Assembly: GCF_900112305.1 (NCBI RefSeq)
Contig: NZ_FOKT01000004.1
Coordinates: forward strand, 149,199-213,198
Source: Microbulbifer thermotolerans
GTDB lineage: Bacteria; Pseudomonadota; Gammaproteobacteria; Pseudomonadales; Cellvibrionaceae
Reading direction: 5' to 3'
Length of the DNA: 64,000 nt
Shown: in pieces, positions 57,701 through 64,000 of the stretch
How the letters are laid out: each line of letters begins with the position of its first letter
Position numbering within the stretch: position 1 is the stretch's first letter
Translations under genes and position numbers: made by a program
The notes under the pieces: generated by a model
The model's input: only the letters and a program-made list of their open reading frames with translations
Told to the model about the DNA's origin: nothing
The model's database searches: none

Positions 57701-60700
57701 ATCAACGCGGTTAACGCCGCACTCAATGCGACCGCAGCGGCAGAAACTTTCATTCTCAATGCCGATAGCAGTATCGACAGCTACGGTATGACCTTCAGCG
57801 GCTTGAACGCAGTCAATGGCATGGGTGGCAGCGACGCACTGGATGCCAGCGCGATCGCGGCCGGTGGGGAACTCACAGGAAGTGACAACGAGTTGGCCGT
57901 ATCCGGAATCACTTTCAGCGATATCCACAGCGCAGAGATCACTGCACTGACAGGCAGTAGTGGAAGTGATCACTTTGAGGTAACCGGCGTTAATGCGCTA
58001 AAAGCCAATGGCATAGCAGTGAATGGAATCAGTACGTTGGATGCCATGGGTGGCACCGATAGTGTTATCGGTGCAGATGGTATCGACTGGCTGCTGACAG
58101 GCATAAATAATCGGGCTGAAAACAGTGGTATTACCTTCAGCAACGTTGAGTCAATCACTGCGCTTAACGCCGGACTCACAGGAACCACTGCGGACGAAAC
58201 CTTTACGCTCAATAGCGATGGCACCGTCGACAGCTACGGTATGACCTTCACAGGTCTGACCGCTGTGGATGGTATTGGCGGTACTGACGCACTGGATGCC
58301 AGCGCTTATGCAGACGGTGTGGCACTCGCTGATGGCGACAATCAACTGGTCGCCAGTGGAATCACCTTTAGCAATATCTTCAGCGCAGAGGCCACTGCAT
58401 TAAGGGGTAGCAGCGGCAATGACCAGTTTATGGTAACTGGAAGCAATGCGCTGACCGCCAACGGCATTGCCTTCAGTGACATTACCAGTTTGGATGCCAT
58501 GGGCGGCAACGATAGTGTCACCGGCGCCGACGGTGCCGACTGGTTGCTGACCGGCTTGGATAACCAGGCAGAAAACAATGGCATTACCTTCAGCAATATT
58601 GAATTAATTACTGCCGTTAACGCCGGCCTCACAGCGACCAGTGCTGACGAATCCTTCACACTCAATAGCGATGGCAGTATCGACAGCTACGGCATGACCT
58701 TTATTGGTCTGACTGCTGTGGACGGTGTCGACGGCGATGACTCACTGGACGCCAGTGCTTATGCATCAGGCGTAGCGCTCACTGGAACAGATCATCAGCT
58801 AAGTGCAAATGGAATTAACTTCAGCAATATCCACAGCGCACAGGCCTCAGATCTGACCGGCACCAGTGGCGCAGACCAGTTCGATATCACCGGTACCAAC
58901 AGCCTCGACGTTGCGGGCATCAGTTTCAGCGGCTTGAGTAGTGTGGATGCCGGAAGCGGGACTGACGAGCTTGCGGCTGATGGCTCGGTGACCCTGAGCG
59001 GTTCCCTGTCCGTAACCGCCAGCGCTATCGACTTTGCCAATATCGAAACAGTGACCAATACCGGCGCACTGACCGGCACCGACAGCGATGATACCTTTTC
59101 CATGGTCGCTGCTAATCAGTTGGACAGCTATGGCATACGTTTTGAGGGCGTAAATTCCGTAGCGGCTGCAGCGGGTAGTGACCATCTGGTGGGACTGGAT
59201 AGCGAATCCTGGCAGCTGAGTGGCAGCGACAATGCATTGCGTCAGCTGGGTATCGATTTTACCGGGCTGGAGAGCACCAGCGGTGGCAACGGGATATTGC
59301 TCGGGTCTGGAGCCGGTGACCAGTTTGAGATTACGGCGGACAACCAAGTGGCGGCCAATAGCATCCGCTTTGCCGATATCACTCATGTGGATGCCGCAGG
59401 GGGGGTGGATCAGGTGACTTCCCCCGATAGCGCAACCTGGATATTGGGCGCCGCGAATGGCAGTGCTGCAGCTGCCGGAATCGACTTCCTGAATATTGAA
59501 AGAGTTGCCGGAAATGATGTGGTCGTGGACGCGGCCACCAACAATGCCAGTGACAACATTGTCTTGAGTGGCACCGGTAAGGCCCTCCGTGTTCGAGGCA
59601 TTGACTTCTCCTCGGTAAGCACACTATCCGCCGGTGACGATAGTGGAGATTCGGTAACCAGTAATGCCAGCGAATGGCTGTTGGCTGGTACTGACGGAGC
59701 CCTTTCGGTCAACGGTGTCGAATTGTCCGGTATCGACCGGGTAATCACCTCCAATGCACTCCTGCGCGGCACGGACAGCGGCGAAACCTTCGCTCTGTCC
59801 GGTGAAAATGCGTTGGAAGTCGCCGCCATGGCTTTCGAGGGCATTTCCCAGGTAATCGCCGGTGGCGGCAGTGATTTGCTGCAGGGCACCGCGGATGCGG
59901 ATCATTTCGAACTGGCAGACAACGGCGATATCAGCGCAGCCGCTATCAATTTCAGCGGCATTGAAACCGTGGCCGCGGGGGAGGGCGAAGATACCGTTGG
60001 CGCCGGTGGGGCCAACTGGACTTCGGTACTCAGTGGCGATGCCCTGGTTGAAGGCAGTGCCCGGGCCACGGTAAACAGCATAACGGTGCTGTTCGAAAAC
60101 CTGGAGCAGGTGAATAACGCTGACGCCTACACCGGCCAGGATATCGACAGCGAATACACCTTCAGCAGCCTGGATACGGTGACTGTTGCCGGGGTGACTT
60201 TCGCCGGTTTGTCCAGCTTTACCGCTGGCAGCGGGGTTGATGTGCTGCGCGGAGCTGATATCGACGCGCAGTGGTCCTTGGATGACGAACAGGGAAGCAT
60301 CACCAGCGGCGCTCAGTCGATGCTGTTTAGTGGTGTGGAGTCCATAGTGGCTGGCAGTGGCGCGGACCAGTTTACGCTCACCGGTGGTGTCTTAGAGGCG
60401 CTCGATACCGGTGCCGGCAATGACAGTGTACAACTTGCGGGAACACGTCTGCAGGCACTGTATCTCGGAGAGGGTAACGACTACTTGCAGGTGGATGCCG
60501 ACAGCAGCCAGAATCTCCAGCTCAGTGGCGGCAGTGGCGACGACGAGTTCCAGCTCAATGTGGCCGAAAAAACCTGGCAGATCAACGGCGCCAATACCCG
60601 GGTAGGTAACTTCCAGCTCTCCGGCTTCGAGTGGCTGGATAACAATACCAATAGCTTGGCGCTGGAAACCGATCAGAATTTTACTTTTGTCAATGGCGGT

Positions 60701-61528
60701 GACAGCTCCGCTAACTTTAACCGCAACGGTGCCGGTATTCTGTTTGCCGACAGCGGTCTGCGCCTGGGGTACGATGGCAGTGGGGATATCAGCATTATCA
60801 GCACGGGAATCGACACCATCACTGGCGATCTGAAGGCGAACAGGGCGGCGCTGGTGGTTGCCGGCAACGTGGATATTGAAACCGACGTCAATGTCCTCGA
60901 TATTCACTCCTCCGTTGGCGATATTGATATTTCCGTGCTGGCGGAAAAAGATCTTGTGATCGACGAGATCAATGCCGGTCGTGGCAATATCGTCATAAAC
61001 AGCAAAAGTTTCGGAAGTCTTACCGCTGAAACCTACGGAGATACCCATCTGACCGCTGGCAAAGTGCGGTTGGGGGACGAATTGCAGCAGTGGACAGTAA
61101 TTGGTAGTGCCGTTAACCCGCTGCGGATGGATGTCTCCGAGTCGGTGGATATTGTCGCTATCAGCTACTTTGAGCCGGACTTTATCCGCCAGATTCCCGC
61201 CTTTAGCGCGACTGGTGACGAGCTGCAATCCGTGGCTGGCGCCCAGACTGCGCAAGGGCTTAAGTCCGCCGTTCAGAATGCGGTGGAAGACTTCGCCCAG
61301 GTGGACCCGGGGATCTTTACGGAGGTCTACCCTTACAGTACCGGTGTGGATGCGGTAAATACCCCGGAAATGCGCCTGAAAGGTGATCAGCTTCTGCCTG
61401 TTGTGGGTCATCCGGAAGAAGATGAAGAGGACGGCCCATTAAACCGGGCCGCCGAACTTGGCAGTATCAGCTCGGGGTCCAGGAAAGGCCCATATACAGG
61501 GGTGGGGACTGTTGGTGCGGGAAGGTAA
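51782..61528 (+). CDS. giant two-partner secretion exoprotein with FHA-type N-terminus and tandem repeats
   Basis: The 3248-residue protein is the TpsA substrate of the neighbouring transporter. A signal peptide (about residues 1-40, ending SAQAA) precedes the TPS domain (about 41-300), with the NPRGVLF motif near 121 (usual NPNG/NPNL type). Filamentous-haemagglutinin-like strands follow (about 300-450; SGGEVLIGG-type turns). After a short Cys-pair loop (DCSAENNC), about 30 tandem repeats of roughly 75 residues fill residues 620-2880. A final beta-rich region (about 2880-3248) ends without a barrel or RTX signal. It is acidic and cysteine-poor, suiting a secreted fibre or adhesin. Start ATG has AAGGTG upstream. 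A terminator follows. Confidence 0.93.
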   Translation: MKAKEITLELKKLTSAIKVCHLAWAGLIAGQIVSPSAQAAPEGGTVVGGEGSINTSDLTTIIDQKTDLLAIDWESFNLTEEEIVKFLQPGSSSVVLNRILDENPSDIRGSIEANGHVILANPRGVLFTETATVNVGAITAAGLDINPQEFMNGNFAFKGEDGSAGVVVNRGLINAASAVLVGKQVTNAASGLISAEMVSLAAADEAVLTFDADGLIGVKVTKEVMENQMGLDSAVLNKGAIEGTTVLMEASVSGDLFTAAVNNEGTVQARGIDTSGGKIRLFGSGSGVVNSGALDASGTQGGEVIIEGDSATHSGQIAVIGNAGEGGSVQVLGDEVTVSGDIDARGTASGGEVLIGGDYRGENDEVRNATTTVVTAEAEINASGIDNGDGGKVIVWADDTTQFGGTIRAESGELGGDGGFVETSGKVNLHLDGDTMFVSTLSLAGGETGEWLLDPEWLDITDGDCSAENNCISVSDLGDALSSTNVIITTTADGASSDFDLGLGDDNNDYSYGISVSGDVSWSSGTTLELHSHTNVLISASGQISNSSGNLEIKTGDGYFKNEGTVGVSSFTLDLAGAFENSGIITVSELNLTLGIAGDDTNNTLGNLTVSGTGTITGKAGKDQFTLTSADETLILGGGQKFSLNSITFVDIEEVDTGLGEDSVISADGIDWLLTGADNQAENSGITFSNVESITALNAGLTGTTADETFTLNGDGTVDSYGMTFTGLTAVDGNGGTDVLDTSAYVAGVTLTNNDNELSAGGTTFSNISSAVATKLSGTSNADHFDITGANSLDVAGISFSGLTEVDSGSGEDSVTGADGADWVLTGTNNQAESSGITFSNIESISTLNVELTGTTADEIFTLNSDGSVDSYGITFSGLTAVNGVDGTDALDASAYAAGVVLTDTDNELDAGSITFSNIHSAEASSLTATSGADHFDITGANSLDVAGISFSGLAEVDSGLGEDSVTGADGADWVLTGTDNKAESSGITFSNIESVSAVNAELTGTIENETFVLNADSSIDIYGMIFSGLTAVNGAGGSNVLDASVIAAGGELTGTDNQLIAAGITFSNIHSAEITALTGSSGSDHFEVTGVNALKANGIAVNGISTLDAMGGTDSVIGADGIDWLLTGINNRAENSGITFSNVESITALNAGLTGTTADETFTLNSDGTVDSYGMTFTGLTAVDGVGGSDTLDASAYEDGVALTGEKKELVANGTTFSNIHSAVTAALGGSSGDDFFDITGDNSLEAAEISFSGVTKVAAGEGNDSLKAIETVTLTGAQNTATTSGITFTELDAASGGSLEASNQDDTFIVTGVEALTANGIAFSGISSLDAMGGTDSVIGADGIDWLLTGINKQAENSGITFSNVELITALNAGLTATSGDETFAVNGSGHVAIYDMTFTGLTAVDGNGGTDALDAGAYGEGVVLTGGDKELIANGITFTNIHSAEANALAGSSEDDLFTITGVEALTANGIAFSGISSLDAMGGTDSVIGEDGVDWLLTGINKQAENSGITFSNVELITALNAGLTGTAADETFTLNSDGSVDSYGITFSGLNTVDGVGGGDTLDASAIAAGVALTGTDNQLSAGGITFSNIHSAEASALTATSGGDQFDITGANSIDVAGISFSGLTEVDSGSGEDSVTGAVGADWILTGTNNQAESSGITFSNVELISAVNAGLNATTANETFVLNADGSVDSYGMTFSDLTAVHGVGGIDSLDASAYVAGGELTGSDNELVAAGIIFSNIHSAVATALAGSNEDDQFTITGTNALTANGIAFNDITHLDAMGGSDSVTGASGIDWLLTGADNQAENSGITFTNVELITAINAGLSGTAADETFTLNSDGTVDSYNMTFTGLAAVDGNGGTDALDASAYASGIELTGTDNQLSANGINFSNIHSAVATALTATSDADHFDITGANSLEVAGISFSGLTEVNSGLGEDSVSGVDGVDWILTGTDNQAESSGISFTNIESINAVNAALNATAAAETFILNADSSIDSYGMTFSGLNAVNGMGGSDALDASAIAAGGELTGSDNELAVSGITFSDIHSAEITALTGSSGSDHFEVTGVNALKANGIAVNGISTLDAMGGTDSVIGADGIDWLLTGINNRAENSGITFSNVESITALNAGLTGTTADETFTLNSDGTVDSYGMTFTGLTAVDGIGGTDALDASAYADGVALADGDNQLVASGITFSNIFSAEATALRGSSGNDQFMVTGSNALTANGIAFSDITSLDAMGGNDSVTGADGADWLLTGLDNQAENNGITFSNIELITAVNAGLTATSADESFTLNSDGSIDSYGMTFIGLTAVDGVDGDDSLDASAYASGVALTGTDHQLSANGINFSNIHSAQASDLTGTSGADQFDITGTNSLDVAGISFSGLSSVDAGSGTDELAADGSVTLSGSLSVTASAIDFANIETVTNTGALTGTDSDDTFSMVAANQLDSYGIRFEGVNSVAAAAGSDHLVGLDSESWQLSGSDNALRQLGIDFTGLESTSGGNGILLGSGAGDQFEITADNQVAANSIRFADITHVDAAGGVDQVTSPDSATWILGAANGSAAAAGIDFLNIERVAGNDVVVDAATNNASDNIVLSGTGKALRVRGIDFSSVSTLSAGDDSGDSVTSNASEWLLAGTDGALSVNGVELSGIDRVITSNALLRGTDSGETFALSGENALEVAAMAFEGISQVIAGGGSDLLQGTADADHFELADNGDISAAAINFSGIETVAAGEGEDTVGAGGANWTSVLSGDALVEGSARATVNSITVLFENLEQVNNADAYTGQDIDSEYTFSSLDTVTVAGVTFAGLSSFTAGSGVDVLRGADIDAQWSLDDEQGSITSGAQSMLFSGVESIVAGSGADQFTLTGGVLEALDTGAGNDSVQLAGTRLQALYLGEGNDYLQVDADSSQNLQLSGGSGDDEFQLNVAEKTWQINGANTRVGNFQLSGFEWLDNNTNSLALETDQNFTFVNGGDSSANFNRNGAGILFADSGLRLGYDGSGDISIISTGIDTITGDLKANRAALVVAGNVDIETDVNVLDIHSSVGDIDISVLAEKDLVIDEINAGRGNIVINSKSFGSLTAETYGDTHLTAGKVRLGDELQQWTVIGSAVNPLRMDVSESVDIVAISYFEPDFIRQIPAFSATGDELQSVAGAQTAQGLKSAVQNAVEDFAQVDPGIFTEVYPYSTGVDAVNTPEMRLKGDQLLPVVGHPEEDEEDGPLNRAAELGSISSGSRKGPYTGVGTVGAGR
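54995..55326 (+). repeat. 332-bp near-identical internal duplicate, copy 1
   Basis: This segment equals 57929-58260 except for one silent change (T at 55261, C at 58195, both Asp codons). The copies are 2934 bp apart, within the exoprotein repeats, whose other units differ much more. Recent duplication or gene conversion explains this. Confidence 0.93.
57929..58260 (+). repeat. 332-bp near-identical internal duplicate, copy 2
   Basis: This is the partner of 54995-55326, with a single base difference in 332. The flanks diverge at once on both sides, so the exchange tract has sharp ends. Confidence 0.93.
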
Positions 61529-61585
61529 GTAGTAAGTGCAAAATCTTAATCGTTAAAACAGCCCGCTACTTATTTAGCGCGGAAT

Positions 61586-61616
61586 AAAAAAGGCCGGCAT
61601 TAAGCCGGCCTTTTTG
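61586..61616. terminator. bidirectional rho-independent terminator
   Basis: AAAAAA, GGCCGGC, a 5-base loop, GCCGGCC and TTTTT form a symmetric terminator 57 bases after the exoprotein stop and 66 bases beyond the stop of the converging minus-strand gene. It should end both. Confidence 0.9.
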
Positions 61617-61681
61617 TTGTTGCTTCGTTTGAAATTAATAGTTTTCAGCAGTCTTATCAACTATCAATTTTCTCTAAGCCT

Positions 61682-64000
61682 TTAGTCCGTTGCAGATCCG
61701 GCAAGAGGCAGAATAGCGAAGTGAGGCGAAAATTCACCGTTGACTTCGGTGAAGTACCCCGCTAGATAGAGAGAGTTCCCTGACACCGTTAAGGAATAAG
61801 CACCATCAGAAAGGGAAGAGCCCAAATCCAGCAGGGTATTGTCGCTGTCAAAGGCGGCTAGATAACTGCGCGGCTTTCCGTTAACAGTGTCAAAGTCTCC
61901 ACCAGCATAGAGGGTTCCGTTGTTTTCTGTAAGGACAAAGACTGGACCATTGATATCGGGATTCGAATCAGCCAGGCTGCCATCGGTGTTAATGGCTGCT
62001 ATATAATTACGAGAGATTCCTCCGATGCTGGAGAACCGGCCACCGATATAAATGGTGTTGTTATGAATTATGGATGTATAGATCCACTGGTCTGCATCAA
62101 GTGTCCAATCGAGCAGGCTGCCGTCGGTATTGATGGCAGCTAAATTCTCTCGTGGCTGCTCATTAACACTACTAAATTTCCCCCCCAAAATAACGGTATC
62201 TCCGCTAATGGCAATGGTTCTGACAACGCTACTAAAAATGCTACTCACATCGCTACTTACATCTGGGTTCCAGGTAAGCAGGCTGCCATCGGTAGTACTA
62301 ATTGCTGCTGCGTTATTGCGGGTTTGTTCGTTAAAATTGGAAAAATAACCACCTACGTACAAAGTATTCTCAGCTAATGTGAGTGCATATACGGTGCCTT
62401 TTTCTTCTGGCCCCATGTTAATGTCCCAGTCACAGCTAAGTAGTGTGTCGCTGGTATCTATGGCTGCTAATGCGTGGCACTCTTCACCATTGATAGACTC
62501 GAAGTTTCCCCCCGCATATACGGTATTACCGTCCACTGCGAGTGCCTTGACATTTCCGTCTGCACTTGGGCTCCAGGGGAGCAGTTGGCCTTCACTGTCA
62601 ATAGCTGCTAGGCGATTGCGTGCATACCCCTGAACGCTGGTGAAGTCGCCGCCTGCATATACCGTATCGTCACTGACCGCAAGTGCCGTGACGCCTGCCG
62701 TGGGGCCGCCGTGGGTCGCCGGGCTCCAGTCGAGCAGGTTGCCGTCGGTATCGATGGCCGCTAGGCTATTGCGTTCTTGCCCGTCTATGCTGGTGAATTT
62801 TCCACCCACATAGACGGTATCGCCGACCACTGTGATTGCGTAAACATCAAAATTGGGGTTTGGGCTCCAGTCGAGCAGATTGCCGCTGCTATCAAACGCG
62901 GCCAAGTAGTTGCGAGTTTCTCCGTTTATAGAGACGAATGGAGAGTCCCAACCTATAAAAATGGTATCCTCGGCCACTGCAATGGAGCATTGCGTTGTAC
63001 AATAAAATGCGCCAATACCCGGATTCCAATCGAGCAGGTTACCGTTGGTATCGACGGCGGCGACGCCATTGTGTGTTTGTTCGTTGATCTTTTTGAAATT
63101 TCCGGTCACGTAAATGGTGTCGCCAGACACAGCGAGGTCGTGTACTTGACGGTCAAAATCCAGACTCCAGTCGTGTAGGCTACCGTCGGTATTGATAGCG
63201 GCTAGAGCATCGTGCGTTTCCCCGTCTATGTTGCTGAAATCACCTCCTACATAGATGGTGCCGTCTGCTATTGCGATGGCGTTAACGTTGGAGTTGGCAG
63301 CAGGGCGCCATTCGAGCAGGTTGCCGTCGGCATCAATAGCGGCCAGGTTGATGCGTGGCTGCCCGTTAACTTTGTCAAAATCTCCGCCGATATATACGGT
63401 ATCGTCCAGTACGGCAAGGGCGTTAATGTTACCGTCAATGGTCGGGTTCCAATCACCCAAGGTGCCATCGGCGCGGATATAGGCCAGGTTGTTGCGGGCT
63501 TCTCCGCCGACGGTTGTGAACTCGCCGCCGATATAGAAGCCCCCCTTGTTATCGCCTGCAACCGCGGTTACCGGCCCGTTGACCAGCGGAAAGGCTCCTG
63601 CGTACCCACTGGTTGTACTAAAGGGAACACCGTGGCCACTAAGCACGCCGAAATAGGTGAAGTATCCTCCCAGGTAGACAGTGCCGTCGGTACCTGTGGC
63701 CATGGCGTTAATCCTATCATTTGGCACCAGTCGATCCGGCCGCGCGCCGGCTTCATTGGAAACGGCGCGGCTGGTTTCGACAACGGATTCCACCTGGAAC
63801 CAGTAGTTCTGGCCGTTAGTAAGTCCGGTGACTGTATAGGGGGATTCGGCGCCTGCCACCATGGTTCCGCCCGGGCAGCTTGCGTAGTTTTCGATATCGC
63901 AGCCGGGTGCGGTGGAATAAAACAGGTTGTAGCTGTCCGCCCCGGTGTCTTCCCAGGTCAGTGTCACCGATTCGGCGTCGGCCTTGGCCTGGAGTACCGT
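61682..64000 (-). CDS. partial FnIII plus beta-propeller (Delta-60/DUF5122-like) repeat protein
   Basis: The reading frame is open to the right edge, so the N-terminus is missing; the GTG at 63967 is an internal valine. The visible 772 residues begin with the end of a fibronectin type III domain (VTLTWEDTGADSYNLFYS, then YTVTGLTNGQNYWFQVESV). About 14 propeller-like blades of 45-50 residues follow on the pattern VYVGGxFxxxxGxxRNxLAAID, then GNLLDWxP. Two cysteine pairs occur in blades (CTTQC; EECHALAAI). The C-terminus ends shortly after the last blade (FAILPLAGSATD) with no sorting signal. A surface or secreted binding protein is likely; the ligand is unknown. It converges on the exoprotein gene with a shared terminator. 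Confidence 0.85.
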   Translation of the reverse strand, partial: TVLQAKADAESVTLTWEDTGADSYNLFYSTAPGCDIENYASCPGGTMVAGAESPYTVTGLTNGQNYWFQVESVVETSRAVSNEAGARPDRLVPNDRINAMATGTDGTVYLGGYFTYFGVLSGHGVPFSTTSGYAGAFPLVNGPVTAVAGDNKGGFYIGGEFTTVGGEARNNLAYIRADGTLGDWNPTIDGNINALAVLDDTVYIGGDFDKVNGQPRINLAAIDADGNLLEWRPAANSNVNAIAIADGTIYVGGDFSNIDGETHDALAAINTDGSLHDWSLDFDRQVHDLAVSGDTIYVTGNFKKINEQTHNGVAAVDTNGNLLDWNPGIGAFYCTTQCSIAVAEDTIFIGWDSPFVSINGETRNYLAAFDSSGNLLDWSPNPNFDVYAITVVGDTVYVGGKFTSIDGQERNSLAAIDTDGNLLDWSPATHGGPTAGVTALAVSDDTVYAGGDFTSVQGYARNRLAAIDSEGQLLPWSPSADGNVKALAVDGNTVYAGGNFESINGEECHALAAIDTSDTLLSCDWDINMGPEEKGTVYALTLAENTLYVGGYFSNFNEQTRNNAAAISTTDGSLLTWNPDVSSDVSSIFSSVVRTIAISGDTVILGGKFSSVNEQPRENLAAINTDGSLLDWTLDADQWIYTSIIHNNTIYIGGRFSSIGGISRNYIAAINTDGSLADSNPDINGPVFVLTENNGTLYAGGDFDTVNGKPRSYLAAFDSDNTLLDLGSSLSDGAYSLTVSGNSLYLAGYFTEVNGEFSPHFAILPLAGSATD

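Larger units (their letters stand above)
53640..60440 (+). repeat. about 30 tandem repeats of ~225 bp within the exoprotein gene
   Basis: Each unit codes for about 75 residues on the pattern LTGTTADETFTLNSDG, then GMTFTGLTAVDG, a D-L/V stretch, and GITFSNIESI. Two subtypes alternate: one with FTLN and DSYGMTF, the other with FDITG and DVAGISF or ALTANGIAF. The true period in the middle is therefore about 451-453 bp, seen in the spacing of the GEDSV/GGTDSV motif (near 53764, 54219, 54671, 55124). The unit near 55480-55690 is shortened, and units after about 59000 are diverged. The repeats are not RTX nonapeptides. Confidence 0.9.

Noticed and set aside
53858..59905. Series of minus-strand frames of 75-240 residues across the exoprotein repeats
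   Set aside because: They recur with the repeat period and are mirror frames of the repetitive coding strand.
53640..60440. RTX calcium-binding repeats in the exoprotein
   Set aside because: GGxD-like pairs occur, but not the tandem GGxGxDxUx nonapeptide, and the period is about 75 residues, not nine.
60392..61411. 339-residue minus-strand frame at the exoprotein 3-prime end
   Set aside because: Antisense to a coding region with strong codon bias; no family resemblance.

Overview
The window looks like a chromosomal segment of a GC-rich gammaproteobacterium. The left end carries the conserved order hfq-hflX-hflK-hflC-hisZ-purA that is typical of Pseudomonas-like and Cellvibrionales-like genomes. 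The large two-partner-secretion exoprotein and the type VI secretion system (T6SS) would suit a marine Cellvibrionales member such as Microbulbifer, but that assignment is inference. I see no tRNA, rRNA or CRISPR array.

Layout. (1) 1-9.9 kb is core genome: Hfq, HflX, the HflK/HflC protease-modulator pair, HisZ, PurA, a hemolysin III-type membrane protein, an MltB-type lytic transglycosylase and, on the minus strand, an aspartoacylase-like deacylase. (2) 9.9-37.6 kb is a complete T6SS. A minus-strand pair (PP2C phosphatase and a toxin-less RHS protein) diverges from a long plus-strand operon. That operon holds a transposase-like protein with a broken HUH motif, a TssB/TssC-like fusion, TagH (FHA), TssJ, TssK, TssL, TssM, TagF and an unknown protein. 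A second block, tssA-tssB-tssC-tssC2-tssE-tssF-tssG-clpV, starts behind its own candidate operator. (3) 37.6-46.2 kb, much of it AT-rich, is a minus-strand effector island: hcp, vgrG, a DUF6931-like adaptor, PAAR, a DUF6795-like periplasmic protein, a class 3 lipase effector and two further DUF6795-like paralogues. Below these lie the decayed remains of a second immunity-lipase pair. (4) 47.1-49.7 kb encodes a PpkA-like membrane kinase with a formylglycine-enzyme-like C-terminus. (5) 49.7-61.5 kb is a two-partner-secretion pair: an FhaC-like outer-membrane transporter and a 3248-residue exoprotein built from about 30 repeats. (6) The right edge holds a partial fibronectin-III/beta-propeller repeat protein on the minus strand.

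How the parts fit together. Hcp, VgrG and PAAR form the tube and spike. TssB/TssC form the sheath that ClpV recycles. TssEFGK and TssA form the baseplate and its chaperone. TssJLM form the envelope complex. The lipase is the likely antibacterial cargo, and the DUF6795-like secreted proteins are the likely immunity factors. The kinase, the PP2C phosphatase, the FHA protein and TagF form a post-translational switch. TssL, TagH and the kinase share short threonine motifs of the kind FHA domains bind when phosphorylated.

Most unusual points: the HUH-dead transposase-like gene and the sheath fusion lacking its C-terminal domain at the head of the T6SS operon; three sheath-like proteins in one cluster; the ghost effector-immunity pair; and the RHS protein that stops at its core.
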